DNA of 64,000 bases from DASXKD01 sp963734725 (GTDB lineage Bacteria; Actinomycetota; Actinomycetes; Streptosporangiales; Streptosporangiaceae), in NCBI GenBank assembly GCA_963734725.1, contig CAVTIX010000009.1, forward strand, positions 620,001-684,000. Reading direction: 5' to 3'. A model generated the notes under the pieces. It searched no databases, was not told where the DNA came from, and saw nothing but the letters and a program-made list of their open reading frames with translations. This document shows positions 27,074 to 38,044 of the stretch, piece by piece. The position numbers and the translations under genes are program-made. Within the stretch, counting starts at the first letter, position 1. Each line of letters opens with the position of its first letter.

Positions 27074-28223
27074 AGAGTGGCCGGGGCGGGCGAGCGGGGG
27101 TCATCCCGCATGCAGGTCGCCGGCCGAGGCCACGTCCGGGCAGCCCGGCCAGGTGCATCGTCTCGGTCACTTCCTCGGCGAGCAGGGACAGCACCCGGGC
27201 GGCGCCGGGAGCGCCGCCGCTGGCCAGGCCCCACAGGGCGGGGCGTCCCAGCAGAACGCCCGAGGCGCCCAGCGACAGGGCACGGAGCACGTCGGTCCCG
27301 CCCCGGATCCCGCTGTCCAGCAGCACCTCACACTGGCCGTGGACCGCCTCGCAGACGCCGGGCAGCGCGGTGGCGCTGGCGACCGCCCCGTCGAGCTGGC
27401 GGCCGCCGTGGTTGGACACCACGATCGCGGTCGCCCCGTGCTCGACCGCGCGGCGGGCGTCGTCGGGGTGCAGGATCCCCTTGAGCACCAGCGGCAGCCG
27501 GGTCGACGCCCGCAGCCAGGAAACATCGTTCCAGCTCAGCGAGGGGTCAAAGGCATAGTTGGTGTGCGCGGCCACTCCGGACGCTCCTGCCGCGGGCCGG
27601 TGCAGCAGGCTGGCAGCCTCGTCGCGCAGATTGGCGGCGGTCACTCCGGGCGGCAGCGCGAAATTGTTGCGCATGTCGCGCAGCCTGCGGCCGAGGCGTG
27701 GCACGTCCACCGTCAGGACCAGCGCCCGGCAGCCGGCCGCCTCCGCACGCTGGATCATGTCGGTCACCTGGCCGCGGTCCCGCAGCCAGTAAAGCTGCTG
27801 CCACAGCGTCCCGCCCACGGCCGCGACCTGTTCCAGCGGGCAGCTGCTCATCATCGACAGGGTCAGCGGGATCCCCGCCTCCCGGGCGGCGCGGGCCATC
27901 CCCAGCTCCCCTTCGGGATGAACCATCCGCTGGTAGGACATGGGCGCGATGGCGACCGGGAGCGCGGACTGGCAGCCGACCAGCACGGTCGCCGGGTCGC
28001 AGGCGGTGATCCCGCCGAGCATCCGCGGGGTGAGGAACACCGCGTCCAGTGCTGCGCGGTTCGCGGCCAGGGTGACCTCGGCCTCGCTGCCGCCGGCGAT
28101 GAAGTCACGGATGTCGGCCGGCAGGATCCGCGTGGCGGCTGCTTCCGCATCGCGCACGGACAACAAGGACTCGGCCATCTGCTGGAACGCCCTCCCATCC
28201 GCCGGGCCGGGCCCATCCGCCAC
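27015..28223 (-). CDS. FMN-dependent alpha-hydroxy-acid oxidase/dehydrogenase
   Basis: TIM-barrel flavoenzyme oxidising an L-2-hydroxy acid (lactate, glycolate, mandelate or similar). The active-site signature SNHGGRQLD with its catalytic His and Arg is complete, and the FMN-binding barrel strands (PVAIAPMSYQR, LVLTVDVPRLGRR, VLLDSGIRGGTDVLRAL) are recognisable. The last 30 residues beyond the barrel (PRPLFTRNARPSRTNR...) are unlike the family and are encoded within an inverted repeat, suggesting that the original stop was lost and the frame reads into repeat DNA. Substrate not predictable. Placed between parC and parE by order only. Confidence 0.88.
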   Translation of the reverse strand: MADGPGPADGRAFQQMAESLLSVRDAEAAATRILPADIRDFIAGGSEAEVTLAANRAALDAVFLTPRMLGGITACDPATVLVGCQSALPVAIAPMSYQRMVHPEGELGMARAAREAGIPLTLSMMSSCPLEQVAAVGGTLWQQLYWLRDRGQVTDMIQRAEAAGCRALVLTVDVPRLGRRLRDMRNNFALPPGVTAANLRDEAASLLHRPAAGASGVAAHTNYAFDPSLSWNDVSWLRASTRLPLVLKGILHPDDARRAVEHGATAIVVSNHGGRQLDGAVASATALPGVCEAVHGQCEVLLDSGIRGGTDVLRALSLGASGVLLGRPALWGLASGGAPGAARVLSLLAEEVTETMHLAGLPGRGLGRRPACGMTPARPPRPLFTRNARPSRTNRAQSGRFA

Positions 28224-28502
28224 GCGGCGTCACGTCCCCGCCGGCACCTGCAATTCTCTCTGCCGCCGGGTGGCCCGTCCACCGCCGGCCGTCACGGCGG
28301 GCCTCCGGGCAGCAGCTTCTGGCAAGCCTGCTGGGCGGCTTTGAACTGCGGGGAACGGGGACTTGGGCTGCTTTGCCCCAAGCGGAACCCGGATCACATG
28401 GAGAATCCCCTGCGGCGTCATCCTGGGCAGACCTGAAGGCGCCGCCCGGTCCGCGTGTAAGTTCCGCGTGAATCCGGCGAGGCAATCCCCGGACCCACGG
28501 CA
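28224..28502. other. Intergenic region without recognisable gene
   Basis: Between the oxidase start and the parE tail. Open frames on both strands are short and have no family signature. It should contain the oxidase promoter; nothing else is identified. Confidence 0.4.
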
Positions 28503-28603
28503 GCACCGGTCAGATGTCGATCCTCGACGCATCGAGCTCGGCTGCCCCGCTCACTATGCTCTGCCAGCCCGGGGGACAACCCCGGACCCCCGGGCCGCAC
28601 CGG

Positions 28604-30703
<2,100 letters not shown>

Positions 30704-30989
30704 GGATTCTCCTCGGATGGCGGCCGGAGCACCCGGACCACCTCACGGAAGACTAGCCCGCCGGACCGACAAGCGACGCCAGCCACGCCGCCAGACACAC
30801 TGGCTAGCCCCTAGATAAACAGGGGGGAAACAGTGAGTAGCGGGGCGGCTGAAGCGGAAAGACGTCGTTCGCTCTTGGCGTATCAGGGCCATAGCAGGGA
30901 AGGTCATGGTTCTACCACTTGTTGGGCACATAGAAGGGAACGGGTGGATGCGCGGAACCCGCCCGATGGTACGACGCGAGGGAGGCGAC

Positions 30990-31214
30990 ATGACCGGCGC
31001 TATGGCCCCTATGAAGCCGTTGAGTGCACTGGACCTGTGCGATCGTTGCGGCGCCCAGGCCTACGTACGCGTCGTGCTCCCTGGTGGGGGCGAGCTTCTG
31101 TTCTGCGCGCATCACGGGCGGCAGCATGGCGAGGCGCTGGCGCGCGTCGCCACCGAGATCCAGGACGAGACCGACCGCCTGTCCTCCGGCAAGGCCGAAA
31201 CCCCCAGCCGCTAA
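30990..31214 (+). CDS. DUF7455 zinc-ribbon-like protein
   Basis: A 74-residue protein of the family found upstream of the principal sigma factor gene in streptomycetes and relatives. It has a CxxC pair (LCDRCGAQAYV) and a second metal-like site FCAHHGRQH, so zinc binding is likely. ATG 30990 is preferred over an upstream ATG at 30906 because of the GGGAGG ribosome site just before it. Function unknown; it precedes hrdB but in the opposite orientation. Confidence 0.85.
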   Translation: MTGAMAPMKPLSALDLCDRCGAQAYVRVVLPGGGELLFCAHHGRQHGEALARVATEIQDETDRLSSGKAETPSR

Positions 31215-31434
31215 CGGCGGCGACCTGGAAAGCCAGCAAGGGCGCCCAGAGTTATAAGGTCACGGTGGTCGGCACGGTGGCACGGTCCCCAGGGGCACGA
31301 GCCCGGCCACGGTTAAGGGGACGTCCTGCCGCATCGGCATGCTCAAGCCGGGGAGTGCCTGCGACGTCCAGGTCCTGGCCCAGCCCGCGGCGCCGGGCCA
31401 GAAGGCCACAACCGTCACCTACACCACCAAGTAG
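31211..31434 (+). pseudogene. Truncated fibronectin type III-like domain remnant
   Basis: Directly after the DUF7455 stop, translation gives ATWKASKGAQSYKVTVVGTV and then, in another frame, GTSPATVKGTSCRIGM...CDVQVLAQ...TVTYTTK and a TAG at 31432. Joined, they look like one FN3-type domain of a surface protein. The break is an exact 8-bp tandem duplication of ggcacggt near 31273; deleting one copy restores a single frame. There is no start or signal region, so it is a 3' fragment of a lost gene. Confidence 0.7.
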
Positions 31435-31564
31435 CAGATATCCCCGCACCGGCGCCACCGCCCTCTCGGGGGGCGGTAGTGCTGTGGTCAGGCCAGGTAC
31501 CTCCGCGCGCCGGCTTGACCGGGTGCTCGCGGCCCCTGGCCATCGGGGTGAAGGGTGTCGTCAG

Positions 31565-33238
31565 TCAGTCGAGGTAGTCGCGGAGGACCTGGGAGCGGGA
31601 CGGGTGGCGCAGCTTTGACATGGTCTTGGACTCGATCTGGCGGATCCGCTCCCGGGTGACGCCGTAGACCTTGCCGATCTCGTCGAGGGTCTTGGGCTGG
31701 CCGTCGGTGAGGCCGAACCGCATCGAGACGACCCCCGCCTCCCGTTCGGAGAGGGTGTCCAGCACCGAGTGCAGCTGCTCTTGCAGCAGCGTGAAGCTGA
31801 CCGCCTCACCGGGCTGGATGGCCTCGGAGTCCTCGATCAGGTCACCGAACTCGCTGTCCCCGTCCTCCCCGAGCGGGGTGTGCAGCGAGATCGGCTCCCG
31901 GCCATACTTCTGCACCTCGATGACCTTCTCCGGGGTCATGTCGAGCTCCGCCGCGAGTTCCTCAGGGGTGGGCTCCCGCCCCAGGTCCTGCAGCATCTGC
32001 CGCTGCACCCGGGCCAGCTTGTTGATGACCTCCACCATGTGCACCGGGATCCGGATGGTCCGGGCCTGGTCGGCCATGGCCCGGGTGATGGCCTGGCGGA
32101 TCCACCAGGTGGCGTAGGTGGAGAACTTGTAGCCCTTGGTGTAATCGAACTTCTCCACCGCGCGGATCAGGCCCAGGTTGCCCTCCTGGATCAGGTCCAA
32201 GAACAGCATGCCGCGGCCGGTGTACCGCTTGGCCAGCGACACCACCAGCCGCAGGTTCGCCTCCAGCAGGTGGTTCTTGGCCCGGCGCCCGTCCTCGGCG
32301 ATCCACTCCATGTCGATCCGCTGGTCGGGCGCCATTGCGGCGATGCCCTGCCCCAGCTTCTCCTCGGCGAACAGCCCGGCCTCGATCCGCTTGGCCAGCT
32401 CGACCTCCTGCTCGGCGTTGAGCAGCGGGACCTTGCCGATCTGCTTCAGGTAGTCCTTGACCGGGTCGGCGGTCGCCCCGGCCGAGGCGACCTGCGCGGC
32501 GGGCAGGTCGTCGTCATCGTCGCCGTAGACGAAGGTCTCGTCGTCGCCTTCCTCACCGGTCCGGGCCGGGACCGCCTGCCCCTCGCCCGGCGCCGCCGGG
32601 CCGGCCACCGCGGCCGCCACGGGCGCCTCGCCCGCGGCCGCCGCCTCCGGGCCGGCCGCCGGCTCCTCATCGGTGTCCTCGGCCTCGATCTCGGCCAGCG
32701 AGGCATCGATTTCGGCCACGTCGATGTCGTCGGGCCCGCCCTCGATGTCCACGTCGACTTCCAGGTTAACGTCTACGTCGACGGCGAAGTCATCCAGGTC
32801 AACGGCTTCCAGGTCCACTCCTTCGAGAGTCACCACTACGTCCAGGTCGGCCTCTTCAAGGCCGCTCTCCTCGCCCACGCCGGTCCGGCCAGAAGCCTCG
32901 GGGCTGTCCGTCCCGTCGCCCCCCGCGCCGTCCTGGGCAGGGGCAGCACGGTCCTCTGGCGCGCTCTCGCCGCCGTTGGCAGGCGCGCGCGTTCCCCGCT
33001 CCCGCGCCGGGGCCGCGTCACCGCCGGTTCCTGGCACGGATTTTGGCGCGTTACGCTGCGGCCGCGACCGGGATTCCTTCTGGTGTGCGGCGCCCGGGGC
33101 ATCCATCCCCGTTGACTCGTCCGCCCCTACCAAGGTGACCGGCGCGTCGCCCTTGCGCCCCTGCTGCACCGGCGCCCGGCGGCCCTGGCCTTGCTGGCCT
33201 GGTTGCTTCCGCGCCGCGGAGCCTTGCGCGCTTGCCAC
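31565..33238 (-). CDS. hrdB: Principal RNA polymerase sigma factor, RpoD/HrdB
   Basis: Housekeeping sigma-70. Regions 1.2-2.4 (DPVKDYLKQIGKVPLLNAEQ, NLRLVVSLAKRYTGRGM, DLIQEGNLGLIRAVEKFDY), 3 and 4.2 (TLDEIGKVYGVTRERIRQIE) match Streptomyces HrdB almost residue for residue. The N-terminal ~200 residues differ: instead of Lys/Ala-rich repeats they are strongly acidic with alternating Asp/Val. GTG 33238 follows GGAAGGGG at a good distance; GTG 33247 and upstream starts are possible. The region 33239-33536 between it and the phosphatase gene should hold the promoter. Confidence 0.95.
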   Translation of the reverse strand: MASAQGSAARKQPGQQGQGRRAPVQQGRKGDAPVTLVGADESTGMDAPGAAHQKESRSRPQRNAPKSVPGTGGDAAPARERGTRAPANGGESAPEDRAAPAQDGAGGDGTDSPEASGRTGVGEESGLEEADLDVVVTLEGVDLEAVDLDDFAVDVDVNLEVDVDIEGGPDDIDVAEIDASLAEIEAEDTDEEPAAGPEAAAAGEAPVAAAVAGPAAPGEGQAVPARTGEEGDDETFVYGDDDDDLPAAQVASAGATADPVKDYLKQIGKVPLLNAEQEVELAKRIEAGLFAEEKLGQGIAAMAPDQRIDMEWIAEDGRRAKNHLLEANLRLVVSLAKRYTGRGMLFLDLIQEGNLGLIRAVEKFDYTKGYKFSTYATWWIRQAITRAMADQARTIRIPVHMVEVINKLARVQRQMLQDLGREPTPEELAAELDMTPEKVIEVQKYGREPISLHTPLGEDGDSEFGDLIEDSEAIQPGEAVSFTLLQEQLHSVLDTLSEREAGVVSMRFGLTDGQPKTLDEIGKVYGVTRERIRQIESKTMSKLRHPSRSQVLRDYLD

Positions 33239-33536
33239 CGCGGTCACCCCTTCCTTCGCATAACGACGGCGGCGTGCCAAGCCGCGAGTGACACGTGACT
33301 GTCCGATCGGGCAGACGACACAGACAACCTCTCCTGCGCACGTGGGCGGCAACGGGATTTATCTAGTGCACCCCACTGCCGGGACCGTTCGGGGCTGTTT
33401 GGCAAGAGCCGCTGGACATCGTTGCCAGGCCCCGCCCTTCTCCCGTGATCCACCTTAGGCGGAGTCAACGGGTAGCTCGTACCGCCGGCCACCCCCACGA
33501 CCGCGCCGGATCCCACCGGGACACACGCCCCGTGGG

Positions 33537-35723
33537 TCACGTTTTACCCGTTTTCGCCGCGATCACGGAGCCAGCCGGAGTGCCAGCCTGCGCCTTGCCA
33601 TCACGCCTGGGCACATGCAGCACGAGCACGGTCACGTCATCATCTTGTTCATAACCGGTGAGCATCCGGTCAACCAGGTATTCCAGCAGCTTGGCCGGCT
33701 CTTCCGCCACCGTAGGCGCCGCCTGCCCGGCCACGGCCACCAGTTCGTCCAGGCCGGAGTGCAGCCCACGGCGCCGGTTCTCCACCAGGCCGTCCGAGTA
33801 CAGCACCGCCGTATGCCCCGGGGGCAGCCGGAAGACGTACTGCTGGCGCGGGCTCGCCCAGCCCAGCGGCGTCCCCGCCTCGCCGAGGTCCAGCCGTGGC
33901 GGCGTGTCCCGTGACATCAGCAGCGGCGGCGGGTGGCCCGCGTTGCCGGCCAGCCCCTCCCCGGACACCGGGTCGAACACCAGGTAGGCGACGGTGGTCA
34001 CCTGCTCATCGAGTTCGGTCGCGGTGAACAGCCGGTCCAGTCCGGCCAGCACCGCGGCTGGCCTGGGGTCGGTCAGGGCCAGGGCCCGCAGGGCGTTGCG
34101 CACCCGGCCCATGCCCGCCGCGGCGGACAGCCCTTTGCCCATGACGTCTCCCGCCGCCACGGCCAGGCGCCCGTCTGGCAGCCGGAACGCGTCGTACCAG
34201 TCCCCGCCGATCTCCATGTTCCGGGTCACCGGCAGGTACCTGGCGTCCAGGATGATGCCGGGCACGCTGGGCAGGCGATCCGGCAGCAGGCTGCGCTGCA
34301 GCGTCTCGGCCGTGGTGTGCTCGCGCTCGAACAGCGAGGCCCGCTCCACGGCCAGTGCGCACTGGCCCGCGAGCGCTTCGAGGAACACCCGCTCCTCGTC
34401 GGTGATCTTCCGTGGCCGGGAGAACGAGAACCGCAGCGCGCCGATCGCCGACCCGGCGGCCAGCAGCGGCATGCCCACCCAGGCCCGCTCATCGGTGTGT
34501 GACAGGAACAGGTCCAGGTCGGCCACCTCGGCGAAGGTGCGGCGCAGCCCGTCGGGGTTCTCCACCAGCACCGGGCGCCGGGTGGTGATCGCCAGGGTGA
34601 CCACGCTGGGAATGTCCAGCGGGATGTCGCCGCCGGGGTGGCCGGGGCTGTCCGGCAGGCCGCCAGGATTGACCGTGCGCACCCGGAGCCGCTCGGGGTC
34701 GAGCAGGGCCACGGCGGAGCGATCGGCCCCGATCGCGGACCGGCCGACCTCGGTGATCACCTCGACCACCTGCTCCACGGTCAGCGCCTCGGCCAGCATC
34801 GACGTCGCCTGCTGCAGCCGGGCGGTGCGCAGCGCCGCCGCGGAGAGCTGCTCGGTCAGCCGCCCCCGCATCTCCTCGGCCTCGCGCTGGGCGGTCACGT
34901 CGGTGCTCGCGCCGACCCACTCGATGATCTTGCCGTCCCGCTCGATCGGCACGGCGCGCACGTCGTAGTGCCGGTACGACCCGGTCTTGGTGCGCACCCG
35001 GTAGCGGCTGTCGAAGATCTTCCCCGCGCCCACGCAGTCGCGCCAGTTCCGTTCCACCCGCTCCCGGTCTTCGGGGTGGACCGCGTCGAGCCAGCCGTCG
35101 CCGAGGTACTCCTCCAGGCTCTGGCCGGTGATCCAGCGCCACTCCGGCGAGTCCTCCGCGATCTCCCCGGTCGGCGTGGTGACCCACACAACCTGCGCCC
35201 CGGCCTGCACCAGCGACCGGTATCGCTCCTCGCTGCGGCGGACCGCCTCCTCGGAGTTGCGGCGCTCGGTCACGTCCACGGCGATCAGCGCGACACCGCT
35301 GATGGCGCCCTCCGGGTCATGCGAGGGGAACCAGGAAAATGACCAGTGCCTGACCTGGGGCCGCGCCCCGAGGTGCTCCCCTCCCCCGTTTTCCTCACCC
35401 GTCCTGCCGCCACCGTTCAGCATGCTGATCGGCTGGTCCGGCTCGAACAGCGGCTGGTCGTCGTGGAGCACCTTGCGGATGGCCTCCTCGGCGCGCGCCG
35501 CCAGCGGCTCGGGCCACACCCGGGATGGCGGCTGCCCGATGTGGTCGGTGCCATTACGGTCATAAAGCCCGGCCAGGCTGTGGTTAACGCGCCGGAAGCA
35601 CAGGTCGGTGCCGAAGAAGGCAAAACCGATGGGGGCTTCGCGCAGCAAGGTCGCGAGCAGCGCAGAGTCAGAGACATCCATACCGGACATCCGCGGTTGC
35701 GGTACCGATGTGTCAGTACTCAT
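33537..35723 (-). CDS. PAS-PAS-GAF sensor with SpoIIE-type PP2C phosphatase
   Basis: A 728-residue cytoplasmic signalling phosphatase, of the kind that dephosphorylates anti-sigma-factor antagonists. Order: PAS (about residues 20-155, ending GVALIAVDVTERR), second PAS/PAC (about 165-290, ending GASTDVTAQREAEE), GAF (about 310-470), then SpoIIE PP2C (about 480-705) with metal-binding acids in GGDWYDAF, AGDVMGKG and EQDDDVTVLVL. All key acids are present, so it should be active. No membrane segment. No partner anti-sigma gene is adjacent; it is divergent from the next gene and upstream of hrdB on the same strand. Confidence 0.93.
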   Translation of the reverse strand: MSTDTSVPQPRMSGMDVSDSALLATLLREAPIGFAFFGTDLCFRRVNHSLAGLYDRNGTDHIGQPPSRVWPEPLAARAEEAIRKVLHDDQPLFEPDQPISMLNGGGRTGEENGGGEHLGARPQVRHWSFSWFPSHDPEGAISGVALIAVDVTERRNSEEAVRRSEERYRSLVQAGAQVVWVTTPTGEIAEDSPEWRWITGQSLEEYLGDGWLDAVHPEDRERVERNWRDCVGAGKIFDSRYRVRTKTGSYRHYDVRAVPIERDGKIIEWVGASTDVTAQREAEEMRGRLTEQLSAAALRTARLQQATSMLAEALTVEQVVEVITEVGRSAIGADRSAVALLDPERLRVRTVNPGGLPDSPGHPGGDIPLDIPSVVTLAITTRRPVLVENPDGLRRTFAEVADLDLFLSHTDERAWVGMPLLAAGSAIGALRFSFSRPRKITDEERVFLEALAGQCALAVERASLFEREHTTAETLQRSLLPDRLPSVPGIILDARYLPVTRNMEIGGDWYDAFRLPDGRLAVAAGDVMGKGLSAAAGMGRVRNALRALALTDPRPAAVLAGLDRLFTATELDEQVTTVAYLVFDPVSGEGLAGNAGHPPPLLMSRDTPPRLDLGEAGTPLGWASPRQQYVFRLPPGHTAVLYSDGLVENRRRGLHSGLDELVAVAGQAAPTVAEEPAKLLEYLVDRMLTGYEQDDDVTVLVLHVPRRDGKAQAGTPAGSVIAAKTGKT

Positions 35724-36122
35724 CGCACCGCTTCTGGCCCGTGAGCGAGCCTGCCATCCCTCGGCTCCTTCCTGCTCACTGCGGACACAAGCAGGCTATC
35801 GGCGTCAAACACGGCAGCGGAGAGCCAATCCGCACCCCCGGTCCAGAGCGCCGCTGCCGCGCTCAACACGATGGTCGGCTGGTTAAGGCTCCCTCATCCT
35901 AGGCCAGATCGTGGCCCGGGGTGGCCGCTACGCGTACCACACACCGGCGCGGTGGCCCCGTTTGGCCCGGGATGGCCCCGGTGACCGGCGGCCGCCGTCC
36001 CCCGGCGGCCCGACAGCGGGCCCGGCCCGGCCGGATGGCAAATTCGGCGGGACGCGCCGCGAAATCACGGGCGGATAGCGCGGAACGCGCCCGTGACGGC
36101 GCAGATCTGGAAAACTGGGCGG
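35724..36122. other. Divergent intergenic region
   Basis: About 400 bases between the phosphatase gene and the forward unknown gene. I see no convincing gene, hairpin or RNA; it should contain two divergent promoters that I could not place. Confidence 0.4.
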
Positions 36123-37778
36123 GTGAGTTCGCAGGGCCGCCGCAGGAATCCCCCTCCCGGAGGCGGCCGGTCCGGTCACCGCCGGGTCCCCCGGCCGTCG
36201 CCGCTTCCAGCTGCGCCGCCGAATGCCCTTTTTGCGGAAATGCTCCGGGCATCGCGGGAGCTGCTCGCGGTGCGCAGCCCACTCGATGCCGAGCTAATGG
36301 TCAGCGAACTGCTCGGCACCTGGTGGGGAGAACGCGAGCCGGACGCCCACGCCCGCAACACCGACCTGGAGGAAGTGATCGGGGAGGGGCTGGTCGCATA
36401 CGCGGGCCAGCACGAGAGCCCAGCGGCGCTGGCGCTGCTTTCCGGCATCGCCTGCCTGGGCACGCCCCGGCAGGCCGCCGCGGCGGAATGCGCCGCGCTG
36501 GTCCTGATCGAGCGCGGGATCAAGCGACCGGGCTGGGCCGAGCACGTGGGCGCGGTGGCCGCCGGGGACTGCTACGTGAACTCGGATGCGTTCGGGGATC
36601 GCGACGAGGCCGTGTGTCTGTTCAGTTACGGCGGGACCGAGCCGCACGCCCTGGTCCTCGTCGTCGACTACAACTCCGCCGGGATGCTGTCCGACGGCTG
36701 GGTCACCTCCCAGGTGGACACGCTGCTGGAGCGGTGCCGGGACGGCAACGGGCGTGGCAGCTTCCGGCCGGTGGCCGCCACCGAGGCCAGGCGCCTGCTC
36801 GAGACCGCGCTCGGGGCCACGCACGCGGCGCCCGACCCGCCGGTCAGCAAGACCTTCGCCTCCTACCACGCGTTCATCCGGTCCCGGATCCGGGCGCTGC
36901 CACCTCCGGGCAAGGCCGCAGGGGACGGCCTATCCGCCGGCGGGCCTGCGGCGCGGCTGGCCATCCCCGAGCCCGGGTCGGCGTGGGTGGGCGCGCCGGG
37001 GCGCCCGCAGGCGTGGAGCAGCGACAGGCGGGCGATGCTCGTCGTGGAGTTTCTCGCATCCGACGAGGCCGAGGACCTGTCCGACCGCCGGGCGGCCAGC
37101 CGGTGCGCGGACCACATCATCAGCTACGGATGCGAGCAGGACTTCGGCCGGCCACTGCGGATGAGCCCGGCCAAAGCGGAGACGTTCCTGCTCGACTGGC
37201 TGCCCCGCAAGATCATGCTCTGGCCTGCCGAGCAGCACGCCATGCCGCATGTGCTCGCCGCCTGGGCGCGCTGGGCCGGGCTGCGCCGCGAGCTGGACAG
37301 CGAGGCGGTGAGCCAGACCGTCAACGCGGTGTACGCCGCGATGGGGCCGTTCACCCAGATCTACCGTGACCCGTCCAGCTTCGGCCTGGACACCAAGCTG
37401 GTAAGCAGGCTGCTGCCGGACGCGGACCTGGAGGCGCTGCCCCGGCGCGCGTTTGCCTTCCCCGTGCTGCGAGGCCATTACCAGGGCATCGACCTGGGCG
37501 CGCTGGACCCGGCCAAGCCGGACGCGCGACGGACCCTGCTGGCCGCCGACCACGACGACGCGCACGGGCGCCCGGCCAGCGACCAGCACATCCGCAGGCA
37601 CCTGGTGCTCAGCGACCGGCTCTGGCGCGGCGACCCGCCCGAGCTGTGGGAGGCCGCGCAGCGGCTGCTCGACCGCGGCGAGGACAAGCACGCGGTGCAG
37701 CACACGCTCATGTACCTGATCAGGGACGTGGGTGACGACACCGCCCGGCTCAAGATCGAACTGAACAAGCTGCCCTGA
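36123..37778 (+). CDS. Large protein of unknown function
   Basis: A ~551-residue soluble protein of actinobacterial appearance that I do not recognise as a whole. Its last 100 residues (HLVLSDRLWRGDPPELWEAA..., then DRGEDKHAVQHTLMYLI) follow the H..L...L....DP..W....L...G...H...H.L spacing of DUF1841-type C-terminal segments, a tentative match. No signal peptide, membrane segment or catalytic motif is evident. GTG 36123 is the likely start; ATG 36093 is the alternative. Codon use matches core genes. Repeat copy B lies between it and the convergent AAA gene. Confidence 0.75.
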   Translation: MSSQGRRRNPPPGGGRSGHRRVPRPSPLPAAPPNALFAEMLRASRELLAVRSPLDAELMVSELLGTWWGEREPDAHARNTDLEEVIGEGLVAYAGQHESPAALALLSGIACLGTPRQAAAAECAALVLIERGIKRPGWAEHVGAVAAGDCYVNSDAFGDRDEAVCLFSYGGTEPHALVLVVDYNSAGMLSDGWVTSQVDTLLERCRDGNGRGSFRPVAATEARRLLETALGATHAAPDPPVSKTFASYHAFIRSRIRALPPPGKAAGDGLSAGGPAARLAIPEPGSAWVGAPGRPQAWSSDRRAMLVVEFLASDEAEDLSDRRAASRCADHIISYGCEQDFGRPLRMSPAKAETFLLDWLPRKIMLWPAEQHAMPHVLAAWARWAGLRRELDSEAVSQTVNAVYAAMGPFTQIYRDPSSFGLDTKLVSRLLPDADLEALPRRAFAFPVLRGHYQGIDLGALDPAKPDARRTLLAADHDDAHGRPASDQHIRRHLVLSDRLWRGDPPELWEAAQRLLDRGEDKHAVQHTLMYLIRDVGDDTARLKIELNKLP

Positions 37779-37805
37779 GTTCCAAGGCGCCCAGGGCTGC
37801 CGCTA

Positions 37806-38039
37806 AACAGGCCGGCGACACGCCGCAGGCGCCGGGCCGAACGCCGCACAGTGCTAGCGGGCGCGCCTTCGGCACGACGCAGCCCAGGCGCCGCAGTGCT
37901 GGCCGGCGCGCCTCCGGCACGACGTGTGTCCCGACGCCGAGGACCCAGCCTCCCGCACCGCAATCTGGCGCGCCTCCGGCACGACCAAGCGAGGTGCTAG
38001 CTGGCGCGCCTCCGGCACGACATCCCGCGAGGGAGGCAG
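37806..38039. repeat. Composite intergenic repeat, copy B
   Basis: Second copy of the block seen at 14261-14453. Four copies of gcgcgcctccggcacgac are at 37861-37878 (one mismatch), 37906-37923, 37968-37985 and 38004-38021. Shared parts in the same order include ccgggccgaacgccgca, cgcagcccaggcgccgcag, cgacgtgtgtcc and the end cccgcgagggaggca. As in copy A, it ends six bases before a reverse-strand stop codon, here of the tandem AAA gene. Confidence 0.85.
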
Positions 38040-38044
38040 AGAAC

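Noticed and set aside
30833..31618. 261-residue forward open frame
   Set aside because: It overlaps the DUF7455 gene in another frame and only reads one half of the FN3-like remnant; composition is Arg/Pro-rich shadow.
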